Assembly: GCA_011525915.1 (NCBI GenBank)
Contig: WYBM01000057.1
Span: forward strand, 1-64,000
From: Ardenticatenaceae bacterium
GTDB taxonomy: Bacteria; Chloroflexota; Anaerolineae; Promineifilales; Promineifilaceae
DNA: 64,000 bases
Reading direction: 5' to 3'
The translations under genes and the position numbers were made by a program. The number at the start of each line of letters is the position of its first letter. Position 1 is the first letter of the stretch. This document shows positions 16,772 to 25,553 of this stretch, one piece after another. Below the pieces are notes generated by a model. That model was not told the origin of the DNA. It did not search any database and worked only from the letters and a program-made list of their open reading frames with translations.

Positions 16772-17179
16772 ATGGCAGATACAAGACAATATTATGAAGG
16801 CATCGGCCGCCGCAAAAGCGCTTCTGCACGTGTGCGCATTTACCTGGATAATGATGCCACAGGTGCGTTTTCAGTGAACGGGAAAGAGGTCAAGGAATAC
16901 TTCCCCCGTTTCGGCGATTATGAAGTTTTGTCAGGACCCCTGGTAGATGCCAAGCTCATGGGCAAGGTAGATATTAGTGTCCATATTGAAGGTGGCGGTA
17001 TCACCGGGCAGGCTAGTGCCGTGCGCCTGGGCCTGGCGCGTGCGCTGGTAACCTATGATGAGAATTTGCGTTCGGCGCTGCGTAGTCAGGGTCATCTGAC
17101 GCGGGATGCACGGGTGAAGGAACGCAAGAAGCCCGGTCTGAAGCGTGCACGTAAAGCGCCAACGTATACCAAGCGTTAA
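16772..17179 (+). CDS. rpsI: 30S ribosomal protein S9
   Basis: S9 places its C-terminal tail near P-site tRNA. The 135-residue product has YYEGIGRRKSASARVR and ends with RDARVKERKKPGLKRARKAP followed by TYTKR; the final Lys-Arg is conserved. GCAGGAGAGTAAG precedes the ATG at 16772. Last gene of the ribosomal superoperon, followed by an intrinsic terminator. Confidence 0.96.
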   Translation: MADTRQYYEGIGRRKSASARVRIYLDNDATGAFSVNGKEVKEYFPRFGDYEVLSGPLVDAKLMGKVDISVHIEGGGITGQASAVRLGLARALVTYDENLRSALRSQGHLTRDARVKERKKPGLKRARKAPTYTKR

Positions 17180-17206
17180 CGCATTGTTACCGTATGGAGA
17201 TTATTT

Positions 17207-17230
17207 GTAATTACGTCATGGCGTAATTAC
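17207..17230 (+). other. Inverted repeat after rpsI
   Basis: GTAATTACG and CGTAATTAC (9 bp each) flank TCATGG. It lies between the rpsI stop and the terminator and may be an added 3' hairpin or a protein-binding palindrome. Confidence 0.45.
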
Positions 17231-17238
17231 CATAGTTC

Positions 17239-17267
17239 AGGCGAGATGTTGTCTCGCCTTTTTGTTT
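17239..17267 (+). terminator. Intrinsic terminator of the ribosomal operon
   Basis: AGGCGAGA (17239-17246) pairs with TCTCGCCT (17252-17259) over a 5-nt loop, followed by TTTTTGTTTT. It is a canonical Rho-independent terminator, only 12 nt before the next start codon, so mazG needs its own promoter or readthrough. Confidence 0.9.
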
Positions 17268-17279
17268 TGGGAGGGCAAC

Positions 17280-18713
17280 ATGGGCATTACGATTGTTGGG
17301 TTAGGGCCAGGCCACGGCCGTACCCTTACCCGTGAAGCCTGGGACGTTCTGACGAATGCCCGCATGGTTTATCTGCGTACCGCCCGCCACCCGGCAGTAG
17401 ATGATTTACCACCAGGGCTGCCCCGCCAGAGTTTTGATCAGGTATATGACACGGCCGTTTCCTTTGAAGCTGTTTATACCCAGATTGTGGAAGCCCTGCT
17501 GGCACACGGCCGTGAAAACGATATTGTCTATGCTGTGCCCGGTCACCCCTATGTGGGTGAATCTACTGTCACCCGGTTGATAGCGGCCGCCGCGCCAGAC
17601 ATACCGGTGCGGGTAGTGGCCGGCTTAAGCTTTGTAGAGCCGTCGCTCACGGCCGTGGGTGTTGACGCGCTGGATGGCCTGCAAATTTTTGATGCCATCG
17701 GTATTGCCCAATATCATTACCCACCGTTTAACCCTGATGTCCCCGTTTTATTGGGCCAGGTATACAGCCGGATGCTGGCCAGTGAATTAAAGTTGGTGTT
17801 GACGGCCGTCTACCCTGATGAACATCCCGTGCACCTTATCCATGCTGCCGGTACAGCCGCGGAATTGGTGGAAGCCACCCCCCTGTACACCATCGACCGC
17901 AGCTTGCACATAGACCACCTCACCAGTTTATACATTCCACCACTGCCGGTGGCGTCCAGCCTTATGGCCCTGGCCGAAACGGTAGCCCACCTGCGCAGCC
18001 CGGAAGGCTGCCCTTGGGACCAGGAGCAAACCCCACAAAGCATGCGCTCCAGTTTTTTAGAGGAAGCCTGTGAAGTGTTAGATGCTTTGGATGCTGAGAA
18101 TAGTGTTAGTTTGCTTGAAGAGTTGGGTGATATGTTCTATCACCTGGTTATGCAGGCCCAGATGGCTGCTGAAGGGGAGGAGTTTCGGTTAACCGAGGCT
18201 ATCGCTGGGGTTGAAGCTAAGCTTAAGCGACGTCATCCCCACGTTTGGGGTGACTGGCAGGTAACAGACAGTGACCATGTCGTGCGGAATTGGGAATTGC
18301 TCAAGCAGCAAGAAAAGGTAGATCATGTTACGTCCATACTGGACGGTGTGCCTGAATCTTTGCCCGCTCTGGCCCGATCACAAAAAATACAGGCCAAAGT
18401 GCGCCAGGTTGGGTTTGATTGGCCGGATATCGTCGGTGTCTATGCCAAGTTGGAAGAAGAACTGGCCGAATTAAAAAACGCCCAGACGCCAGAGGAACAG
18501 GCAGCTGAATTAGGCGATCTGCTGTTTGTTGTTGTCAATATTGCCAAATGGCTGGATGTTGATGCCGAAAGCGCCCTGCGCGGGGCAAACCTGAAGTTCA
18601 GCCGTCGTTTTCGGGCAGCTGAACGGTTAGCCAGCCAACGTGGACTGCCCATAGCCGCCATGAGTTTTGAGGCGCTGGATGCCCTCTGGCACGAAGTAAA
18701 AGAGGCGGAATAA
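17280..18713 (+). CDS. mazG: Tetrapyrrole methylase-MazG fusion (nucleoside triphosphate pyrophosphohydrolase)
   Basis: MazG hydrolyses non-canonical or excess NTPs to NMP and pyrophosphate. The 477-residue product starts with an SAM-dependent tetrapyrrole methylase-like domain (about 1-215, ITIVGLGPGHGRTLT and VPGHPYVGEST), then two MazG repeats (about 225-477) with LEEACEVLDALD, EELGDMFYHLV and ELGDLLFVVVN. This is the YabN architecture. An in-frame ATG at 17262 lies in the terminator; the ATG at 17280 has GGGAGGG in front. The methylase domain role is unknown in the family. Confidence 0.92.
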   Translation: MGITIVGLGPGHGRTLTREAWDVLTNARMVYLRTARHPAVDDLPPGLPRQSFDQVYDTAVSFEAVYTQIVEALLAHGRENDIVYAVPGHPYVGESTVTRLIAAAAPDIPVRVVAGLSFVEPSLTAVGVDALDGLQIFDAIGIAQYHYPPFNPDVPVLLGQVYSRMLASELKLVLTAVYPDEHPVHLIHAAGTAAELVEATPLYTIDRSLHIDHLTSLYIPPLPVASSLMALAETVAHLRSPEGCPWDQEQTPQSMRSSFLEEACEVLDALDAENSVSLLEELGDMFYHLVMQAQMAAEGEEFRLTEAIAGVEAKLKRRHPHVWGDWQVTDSDHVVRNWELLKQQEKVDHVTSILDGVPESLPALARSQKIQAKVRQVGFDWPDIVGVYAKLEEELAELKNAQTPEEQAAELGDLLFVVVNIAKWLDVDAESALRGANLKFSRRFRAAERLASQRGLPIAAMSFEALDALWHEVKEAE

Positions 18714-18782
18714 CGGTTTTTGGCTTGCTTTCATAGCCACTCTTGCTAAAGTAAAGGCGCACGCTTACTTGGAGGAGAGAAC

Positions 18783-19442
18783 GTGACGGCCGTACTGACT
18801 ATCATCTACTATATCATTCCAATTTTGGCCGGGGGCGCGGCGTTGGCCGGTGTTTATTTTTTGTTCTGTGCGTTCACCTATAAAGCAACAGAAACACGTG
18901 CCGTCTATAACGTTGGCCGGCAAAAAGCACGTCATGACAGGCAGGTTGACCTGGTGCGTTCCGTCTTTTCGTTTATGGTGGCGCTGATTTTAGTCGGTGT
19001 CTTTGGGTTAAGCCCTCTCCCCATAAAAAGTGTGGTGGACAACGTCACCACCCCCACACCAGAACCGACGACGGCCGTACCCACCGTCCCCCTAGTGCCC
19101 TCCCCAACGGCGACGACCGTTATCGTCCTCCCCACAGCTACGGCAGCACCGTTGATACAAAACAGCCCTACACCTGTGCCTACAATAGAACCATCCCCTA
19201 TAACGCCGGCTGATACACCAACGCCTCCACCTCGTACCGCTACGGTGAGCAGCGGCGTGGGTGTCTGGCTGCGGGCCGAACCTACCACCAACGCGGAGCA
19301 GTTGGCATGGTTGTTGCAAGGGGCCATTGTCATTGTGCTGCCAGAAACAGCCGCCGTGGAAAACCTGGCCTGGCAGCAGGTACAAACACAAGAGGGCCTG
19401 GTGGGGTGGGTGGCTGTTCCCTTCATCACCTACAACGAGTAG
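18783..19442 (+). CDS. Membrane protein with Pro/Thr-rich linker and SH3b-like domain
   Basis: The 219-residue product has two hydrophobic segments (about 5-27 and 60-77), a Pro/Thr-rich stretch (about 88-155), and a C-terminal module (about 157-215) with GVWLRAEPTTNAEQLAWLLQ and WQQVQTQEGLVGWV, which fits a bacterial SH3b domain. I infer an anchored protein with its SH3b outside, perhaps binding the cell surface. GTG start after TTGGAGGAGAGAAC. It faces the ABC transporter gene convergently. Confidence 0.7.
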   Translation: MTAVLTIIYYIIPILAGGAALAGVYFLFCAFTYKATETRAVYNVGRQKARHDRQVDLVRSVFSFMVALILVGVFGLSPLPIKSVVDNVTTPTPEPTTAVPTVPLVPSPTATTVIVLPTATAAPLIQNSPTPVPTIEPSPITPADTPTPPPRTATVSSGVGVWLRAEPTTNAEQLAWLLQGAIVIVLPETAAVENLAWQQVQTQEGLVGWVAVPFITYNE

Positions 19443-19481
19443 GCGGTCTGGCAAAACCACCCCGATAATGTCTTGAATGTG

Positions 19482-21353
19482 TTATGGTTGGCCTGAGAGG
19501 CGCCACTGACCCAGCGATTCCAAATATTCGGTAGATTGGTGGCGGAAGTAGGTATCGTACAGTTCAGCATAATGGCCGCTCTGGGCCATCAGGCTTTTGT
19601 GGCTGCCTTGTTCGATGATGCGCCCTTTTTGCAGCACAATAATGCGGTGGGCAGCCCGTACTGTAGAGAGACGGTGAGCAATAATAATGGAACTGCGGCC
19701 GCGCATGATCAGGTTTAGCGCCTGTTGAATTTGTGATTCGGTAAACGGGTCTACGCTGGCGGTGGCTTCGTCCAATATAAAAATGCGCGGGTTTTGCACT
19801 AATACACGTGTCAATGCCACCAACTGTCGCTGCCCCATAGACAACCGGTTGCCGCGCTCACCTACGTCGCTGGCCAGGCCATCGGGCAGCGTTTCCAGCC
19901 ACTCACCTTCGCCGATCTGGTGAGCCATCGCTTGAATGTCCGCATCGCTGGCCGTCGGACGGCCGTAGCGGATATTGTCGGCCACAGTACCGGCAAAGAG
20001 GAAAGGAACCTGAGAGACAATGCCTACCTGGCGACGATAATCGTGCAGATTCAGGGTGCGAATGTCACGGCCGTCTATGCAAATCTGCCCTGCCTGGAAT
20101 TCGTAAAAACGGGCGGCCAGCTTGATAATGCTGGACTTGCCTGCCCCAGTGTGCCCCACCAGAGCTACACTTTCACCAGGGGGGATTGTCAACGAGAAAT
20201 GGTCTAGCACCTGTTCTTGTTTTGAATAGCGAAAGGAAACGTGGTCGAAGATGATCTCGCCGCGTAGAGGGGGCACAGGTTGGTCGTCGGTTTGGGTCAC
20301 GGCCGTTTCCACATCCATCAGTGCAAAAACCCGCTCTGTCGCCGACAACCCGGCCTGGAACTGGCTCCAAAAGGCAGACAGGTTTGTTACCGGGAACCAG
20401 AAGCGGTCAATGGTGCTGATAAACAGATACCAGGCAGCGGCGCTGATCGCCCCAGTGATAGACGCCAGGCCACCAAAATAGATGATCACGGCCGTGCCAA
20501 TGCCCGATAAAATGTTTAACGTGGGGAAGATGTTGGCCAGCACAAAGCCGCGCCGCACGTTAATCTCATACGTCTGCTGGTTAACCAGCAGGAAATCATC
20601 ATAAATGGCCTGCTCCTGGCGGAAGTTTTTAGCCACACGAATGCCCGTGACCGCTTCCTGAATGGATTTATTGACTTCACCCATAGCCCGTGTGCCCTGC
20701 TGCGTTACCTGGCGAGCCATTGTGCGAAAGCCCAACGCCACCATGACGACAAAGGGAGCCATGGCCAGCACGGCCAATGTCAACCGCCACTCAATGCCCA
20801 GCAGCACCACGATCAGAATCAGGGCTACGGCCAACTGGTTGATCACATCTATGCTAAGAATGAGTACCTCGCCGAACTCTTGCGTATCACTAGTGATGCG
20901 GCTGACAACACGGCCGGAGCTAAATTTATCGTAAAAGGACATATCCTGGCGAGCGGCGGCGGCAAAGGCATCCTTGCGCATAGCCAGTATTACGTCTTGC
21001 ACCACTTCCACCATCAACTGGCGGCGCACCCAGTTAAACAGCCAAATGAGTATGCCCAAAACAAAAACCGCGGCTACGAGGAACGGCGTCAGCGTGCTGC
21101 TGCCGGGGTCGGTCATCAAATCTACACCGATGGCCACCAGCAAGGGCACGGCCGCGTTGGCGGCCGCAATGAGGAAGATAGCTACGGTGATGATCATCAC
21201 TTTACGTTGGTATGGCTGAAAGTAATGGATGATACGCCGCACCAGGTCACGGTCATTATATTGTCGGTCATACGCTTCGGCTTCAAGGCCGCGGGTAATG
21301 GCTGCCATTGGTTTATTGTCGCCCATCTGGCGCAATGGGGCAACCATAACCAA
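19482..21353 (-). CDS. ABC exporter, fused permease and ATPase
   Basis: The 623-residue product is a half-transporter of the MsbA/LmrA type. It has six membrane segments in the first 330 residues, then an ATPase domain with Walker A GHTGAGKSS, signature LSMGQRQLVA, Walker B IFILDEATA and a switch His (IIIAHRLSTV). It probably acts as a dimer exporting a lipid or hydrophobic compound; the substrate cannot be told. The start is uncertain: TTG at 21353 has AAGGTGAG at proper distance, with ATG at 21347 as alternative. It lies alone, divergent from trmB. Confidence 0.88.
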   Translation of the reverse strand: MVMVAPLRQMGDNKPMAAITRGLEAEAYDRQYNDRDLVRRIIHYFQPYQRKVMIITVAIFLIAAANAAVPLLVAIGVDLMTDPGSSTLTPFLVAAVFVLGILIWLFNWVRRQLMVEVVQDVILAMRKDAFAAAARQDMSFYDKFSSGRVVSRITSDTQEFGEVLILSIDVINQLAVALILIVVLLGIEWRLTLAVLAMAPFVVMVALGFRTMARQVTQQGTRAMGEVNKSIQEAVTGIRVAKNFRQEQAIYDDFLLVNQQTYEINVRRGFVLANIFPTLNILSGIGTAVIIYFGGLASITGAISAAAWYLFISTIDRFWFPVTNLSAFWSQFQAGLSATERVFALMDVETAVTQTDDQPVPPLRGEIIFDHVSFRYSKQEQVLDHFSLTIPPGESVALVGHTGAGKSSIIKLAARFYEFQAGQICIDGRDIRTLNLHDYRRQVGIVSQVPFLFAGTVADNIRYGRPTASDADIQAMAHQIGEGEWLETLPDGLASDVGERGNRLSMGQRQLVALTRVLVQNPRIFILDEATASVDPFTESQIQQALNLIMRGRSSIIIAHRLSTVRAAHRIIVLQKGRIIEQGSHKSLMAQSGHYAELYDTYFRHQSTEYLESLGQWRLSGQP

Positions 21354-21366
21354 TCACAGGCTCACC

Positions 21367-21396
21367 TTGCTTGCCTGGCCAAACACCCCCTATAAT
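21367..21396 (+). promoter_or_regulatory. Promoter of trmB, possibly leaderless
   Basis: TTGCTT (21367-21372) and TATAAT (21391-21396) are 18 bp apart. The trmB ATG is at 21403, six bases after the -10 box, so transcription would start at or close to the A of ATG. No ribosome site is visible. The promoter overlaps the 5' region of the divergent ABC gene. Confidence 0.6.
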
Positions 21397-21402
21397 TCCG
21401 GT

Positions 21403-22413
21403 ATGGTGTCTTATGAACTTTATGCCCGGCAGTTACCCTGGCCGGTGGATTGGGCGCAGGTCTACGGCCGTGCAGCCCCGCTGCTTGTGGAAATTGGCTT
21501 TGGCGGCGGCCATTTTCTGGTGGACCTGGCACGGCGCCGACCGGCGGCCAACATTCTGGGCGTCGAGATTGCCCTGCCGGGCATCCGGCGAGGTGTGCAA
21601 AAGCTGAAGACAGCCGGGGTGCGCCACGGCCGTGTTATTCAGAGTACCGCAGAGCATTTGCTCTGGCTCTGTTGTGCCCCCGATGCCGTTAGTGAGGTAT
21701 ACATCAACTTTCCCGACCCCTGGCCGAAAGCCGGGCAGCAGCATCGCCGCCTGATCAATGATACCTTCCTGGCATTGTTGGCGGCCCGCCTGCTGCCTGG
21801 TGGGACCCTGTATGTGGCTACCGATGATCCCGATTATGCCCAGGCGATTGCCGGCTGCCTGGAACGTTCATCCACCTTTATCAGCTGCTTGCCGGCTGCC
21901 TTTGTCACCGAAGATACGGTCCGGCCGCGCACAAAATACGAATTGATCGCCCTGGATGCCGGGCGCACCTGCCATTACTTCAGATGGCAGCGTCAGGCTG
22001 TGCCGGCACCGCGCCTGTTTCCCATTCCCAAGGAGCTGCCCATGCCTCATGTGATTATGCACCTGCCCCTAAACCCGGAGGAGATAGCCAGCCGCTTTAG
22101 GCCACAACAGTTTTCTGCCGATAATGTACACGTGCGTTTGCCGCTGATGTTTCAGGCGGCTGGGGGCACCTTGCTGCTGGTAGAGGTTTATATTCATGAA
22201 GCGCCACTGTCACAGCGGGTGGGCTTGCTGGTGCGTCGGCGGGAAGATGGTGATTATCTGGTTGGTCTGTCAGAGATTGGCTTTCCCCGCCCAACACCGG
22301 GGGTGCACCTGGCCATTGGTGGTTTGGCCCGATGGCTGCTGGGGTTGCATCAGGACACGGCCGTCAAGCAGCACAACCTGACAGTGGAAGATGATTACTT
22401 CAATGAGCTGTAA
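21403..22413 (+). CDS. trmB: tRNA (guanine-N7)-methyltransferase with C-terminal extension
   Basis: TrmB methylates G46 in the tRNA variable loop using SAM. Residues 1-197 hold the family: LVEIGFGGGHFLVDLA (SAM site, about 28-43), VYINFPDPWPKA (99-110) and RTKYE (176-180). The product is 336 residues, about 100 longer than usual. Residues 213-336, starting MPHVIMHLPLNPEE, are an extra domain I do not recognise. Translation is placed at ATG 21403 because of the adjacent -10 box; the frame is open far upstream but overlaps the divergent gene. Confidence 0.88.
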   Translation: MVSYELYARQLPWPVDWAQVYGRAAPLLVEIGFGGGHFLVDLARRRPAANILGVEIALPGIRRGVQKLKTAGVRHGRVIQSTAEHLLWLCCAPDAVSEVYINFPDPWPKAGQQHRRLINDTFLALLAARLLPGGTLYVATDDPDYAQAIAGCLERSSTFISCLPAAFVTEDTVRPRTKYELIALDAGRTCHYFRWQRQAVPAPRLFPIPKELPMPHVIMHLPLNPEEIASRFRPQQFSADNVHVRLPLMFQAAGGTLLLVEVYIHEAPLSQRVGLLVRRREDGDYLVGLSEIGFPRPTPGVHLAIGGLARWLLGLHQDTAVKQHNLTVEDDYFNEL

Positions 22414-22455
22414 CTACGATATAACATCATACGTTTCAATCGCCGACAGTTGTGC

Positions 22456-22461
22456 TACAAT
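22456..22461 (+). promoter_or_regulatory. Possible -10 box of the 22.5 kb operon
   Basis: TACAAT lies 39 nt before the start of the next gene. A weak GTTTCA is 17 bp upstream. It is the best promoter candidate in the 86-nt gap after trmB. Confidence 0.35.
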
Positions 22462-22499
22462 TCACGACAGATGAGAAGGCTGATACATGGTAAGGTGAC

Positions 22500-23039
22500 A
22501 TGACCCCCCCAGAGAGATCCCTAAAGCAACAATCTACCACTCCCACTGCCTTTTATCCCACAGATGAACAGCAAGCACGGGTGGCAGCCATGCAGCGTTT
22601 TACGCGCTTATATGTGTATTTACCGTTGGGCATGGCCACGGCCGTGGTTGTGATACTCACCCTTTACTTGCTTTATCTGGCCGTCTTTCCTACTACGGAG
22701 GACACTCGCCTGGTCCTCTCTGGCCTGGCTGACTTTATTCTGGTGCTGTGGCTGCTGCCAGTGGTCTTGATCTTTGGTCTGGTCATGACGGCGGTGTGTG
22801 GTGGGTACCTTTATTACTGGTATGGCTTGGATGAAACGCAACGGCCGATACCCCCGGCACCGGCATACGGCCGTGTGCGTGCCTTACTCTGGCGCATAGA
22901 TAACCTGTTGGTTCGCCTATTGCCCAGGCTTAATGAAGTTTTGACATACCTATCCTGGCCTATTATCCGGTTTAATGCCTGGTTAACCTATGGGGCATCG
23001 TGGTTAAACAGTCTAAAGAACGTTCTGTTGCGGAGATGA
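22500..23039 (+). CDS. Two-pass membrane protein of unknown function
   Basis: I do not recognise this 179-residue product. It has a polar N-terminus (1-35), two long hydrophobic segments (about 40-65 and 75-105) and a basic, amphipathic C-terminal half with many Leu, Arg and Trp. TAAGGTGAC precedes the ATG. It begins a string of + strand genes with another membrane protein, a response regulator and a PHP-AlbA protein, which may be one transcript. Confidence 0.65.
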   Translation: MTPPERSLKQQSTTPTAFYPTDEQQARVAAMQRFTRLYVYLPLGMATAVVVILTLYLLYLAVFPTTEDTRLVLSGLADFILVLWLLPVVLIFGLVMTAVCGGYLYYWYGLDETQRPIPPAPAYGRVRALLWRIDNLLVRLLPRLNEVLTYLSWPIIRFNAWLTYGASWLNSLKNVLLRR

Positions 23040-23120
23040 AAAAAATGCTCCTGAGGAGACCTGGCAAACTTAAAGTATGCCGGATCTTAAAGCTGAACAA
23101 AAGATTGCGGAGATAAACAA

Positions 23121-23348
23121 ATGTCTGAAGTAAATTGGAAAACAAAAGTGTTACTTTTAGGAACGGTGGCGGGCGCCTTGATAGGCCTGGGAACAGCGTT
23201 TCTACTGTCTCGCACCACCGAACGTAACAATCGGGAAGGATTGCCAGATATTTCGCCAGCCGAAGCTCTGGGTGCAGTGGTTTCCATTATTGGTGTTGTA
23301 CGTGGGATTGCTGCTCTGGGTGACGGCGGTAAATCGAAAAAGAAATAA
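23121..23348 (+). CDS. Small membrane protein
   Basis: The 75-residue product has one clear membrane segment (about 8-28, with GTVAGALIGLGTAFLL), a short polar loop, a second weakly hydrophobic helix (about 47-65) and a lysine-rich end. The N-terminal helix resembles YtxH-like small proteins in style only. GGAG seven bases before the ATG. Between a two-pass membrane protein and a response regulator, likely cotranscribed. Confidence 0.65.
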   Translation: MSEVNWKTKVLLLGTVAGALIGLGTAFLLSRTTERNNREGLPDISPAEALGAVVSIIGVVRGIAALGDGGKSKKK

Positions 23349-23358
23349 AGGCCAGCCT

Positions 23359-23733
23359 ATGTCTAATATCATTGTTGTTGATGATGACATGACCAACGTC
23401 CAGCTGTTACAAATGTTGCTGGAATTGGATGGTTTTGCCGTTATTCCTTGTACAAATATGGACCAGGCCCTGGCCGCCATTACAGAGACCGCTGACGCTT
23501 TTGTGGTTGATTGTCATCTGGAGCGCAATGCCAATGGCATCGATTTGCTGCGAACGATACGCCAGGGAGAGACCAAAGCGCCCGCCGATGTCATCGTTGT
23601 TATGTCTTCCGGTGATCAACGTCGGGAGCCAGAAGCTATGGAGGCTGGTGCTAACTATTTTTTACTTAAACCCTACCCGCCTGATGAATTGACCGATCTG
23701 CTGACTACCCTACTGCATAAAGGAGATCTCTAG
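23359..23733 (+). CDS. Single-domain response regulator
   Basis: The 124-residue product is a receiver domain alone. Asp8 to Asp10 (VVDDD) and Asp51 (VVDCHLE) form the acidic pocket, Ser83/84 (VMSSGD) and Lys104 (LLKPYPP) complete the set. It has no output domain, so it may act by protein contact or as a phosphate relay. No kinase gene is nearby. The TAG stop overlaps the GTG start of the next gene, so the two are translationally coupled. Confidence 0.9.
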   Translation: MSNIIVVDDDMTNVQLLQMLLELDGFAVIPCTNMDQALAAITETADAFVVDCHLERNANGIDLLRTIRQGETKAPADVIVVMSSGDQRREPEAMEAGANYFLLKPYPPDELTDLLTTLLHKGDL

Positions 23734-25523
23734 TGGCCGGAAAATCGGGACGGCGCCGTCATAAAGGGCAAAAGTCAGCATCACCACCCTCACGGCAGTG
23801 GCGACGAATGGATTTGCATTTACATACCCCTGGCTCCAATGATTACCAACAACCAGAGGTGTCTTATCTGGATATTTTGCGCCAGGCGGAAGTGCGCGGC
23901 CTGGATATTGTAGCCTTAACAGACCACAATACTGTCGCCGGCTTTGCGGCGATGAAAAAGGAAATTGAACAACTTTTATGGTTGGAAGAAAAGCGACGTA
24001 TGGAGCCGGATGAAAAGCGGCGCCTGGAGGAGTACCGGCGATTGCTGTCAAAAATTTTGGTACTGCCGGGTTTTGAGTTTACAGCTACTTTTGGCTTCCA
24101 TATTTTAGGCATTTTCCCCTCAGAAACGTCTGTTAGCTTTTTAGAACATTTGCTGCTGACCTTACGTGTGCCACCTCAGGTATTGCACCAGGGCAGCGCC
24201 CACGTGGGGGCCACCACGGACGTGCTGACGGCTTATCGTGTTATTAATGAAGCTGGTGGGGTTGTCATTGCCGCGCATGCCAATTCTGGCAACGGGGTGG
24301 CGATGCGCGGGCTGGATTTTGGCGGCCAGACGCGTATTGCTTACACCCAGGATCCCAACCTACATGCACTGGAAGTAACAGACCTGGACAAACGCAGCCG
24401 CTACGCCACCCGTCGCTTTTTTGACGGCTCTAAACCAGAGTACCCACGCCCGATGCGTTGTATACAGGGATCAGACGCTCATCGGTTGGTGCGGGAATCG
24501 GCCCAGTCTAAAGTGCTGGGTGTGGGTGAGCGGGTAACGGAGATTTTACTGCCGGAAGTAACATTCGAGGCGCTGGCAGCGGTGTTGAAGGGGAATGACT
24601 TGTCGTTGACACGGCCGTATCGCGGCCCGGCCACCCCCATTGACTTTGTGCAGCTGGCTCAGGAAGAAGGGGATTCCATCGTCCAGGCATTTCACCAAAA
24701 TCTCATCCAGCGTGGTGGGTATCAGGACCGTATTCTGCGGGATATTTGTGCCATGGCCAATACCAATGGCGGCACCATTTACGTGGGTGTCAGCGCTGAC
24801 CCTAAAGCGAAACCAGAAGGGGTGAAGGACGCCCAACGGGCGGGGGAAAAGCTGGCCACGGCCGTAGCCAACCGCATCACCCCCGAACCCGACATTCACA
24901 TAGATACCCTGCCTTCCCGAGGCGCCCAAATTGTGCGCATTACCGTCCAGCCGGGCGCCGACATTCCTTATGCCATTGATGACAACAAATTTTATGTGCG
25001 CGATGAAGCTGAAACCAACCTGGCTGTGCGTGACGAAATTGTGCGCCTGGTAGAGCGTGGCCTGAATCAGGAGGTGCCTGAACCCATAGGTGTGCTGCCG
25101 CCTTTGCCTGCCCCGCCTGCCCCGCCTACTTTACCGCCAACAGCCAATAAAAGCGGCAATGGCAAAACGGGCAAACAAATAACCCCTCCTCGCACCGGCG
25201 TGGAAGTGGTCGAAAGCGAAAAACGCAAAGGCGCTATTTATCACACGGTGCGTGACCTGCGTAATGGTAATCTCATTAAAAACGTCACCCGCTCCTCAGC
25301 ACGGAAATTATGGCATTATGCCATTACTCAGGTAGAGGGTGGCCTGCCCAAAGAAAAAGATATCCGCTGGCAGGGGAAGATCGCTTTGTTAAACCAGCGC
25401 GAAAAAGATGACAATGTCTGGTATGACCTGGCTTTGCGTGAGGGCGATGATGTCCATTATTACTTTGGTGTCACGGACAGCGGCCTGAATGATGAGTGGC
25501 TGCCCTTAATTGAAGGCGCGTGA
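23733..25523 (+). CDS. PHP-domain protein fused to an AlbA_2-type domain
   Basis: The 596-residue product has an N-terminal PHP phosphoesterase domain (about 24-290; metal motifs MDLHLHTPGS at 26-35 and LTDHN, later AAHAN and GSDAH). A middle domain (about 300-445) looks like the AlbA_2/Schlafen-type DNA-binding module (DRILRDICAMANTNGGTIYV). A proline-rich linker and an unrecognised C-terminal domain follow (about 485-596). GTG start with AAAGGAG upstream, overlapping the response regulator stop. Function is unknown; nucleic-acid or nucleotide-linked processing is only an inference. Confidence 0.8.
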   Translation: MAGKSGRRRHKGQKSASPPSRQWRRMDLHLHTPGSNDYQQPEVSYLDILRQAEVRGLDIVALTDHNTVAGFAAMKKEIEQLLWLEEKRRMEPDEKRRLEEYRRLLSKILVLPGFEFTATFGFHILGIFPSETSVSFLEHLLLTLRVPPQVLHQGSAHVGATTDVLTAYRVINEAGGVVIAAHANSGNGVAMRGLDFGGQTRIAYTQDPNLHALEVTDLDKRSRYATRRFFDGSKPEYPRPMRCIQGSDAHRLVRESAQSKVLGVGERVTEILLPEVTFEALAAVLKGNDLSLTRPYRGPATPIDFVQLAQEEGDSIVQAFHQNLIQRGGYQDRILRDICAMANTNGGTIYVGVSADPKAKPEGVKDAQRAGEKLATAVANRITPEPDIHIDTLPSRGAQIVRITVQPGADIPYAIDDNKFYVRDEAETNLAVRDEIVRLVERGLNQEVPEPIGVLPPLPAPPAPPTLPPTANKSGNGKTGKQITPPRTGVEVVESEKRKGAIYHTVRDLRNGNLIKNVTRSSARKLWHYAITQVEGGLPKEKDIRWQGKIALLNQREKDDNVWYDLALREGDDVHYYFGVTDSGLNDEWLPLIEGA

Positions 25524-25553
25524 GTGGGAATTAGGGAACGGTAGCCGGTTACC

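Noticed and set aside
20880..21395. Plus-strand open frame of 171 codons
   Set aside because: Antisense to the ABC transporter and its promoter region; no motif.
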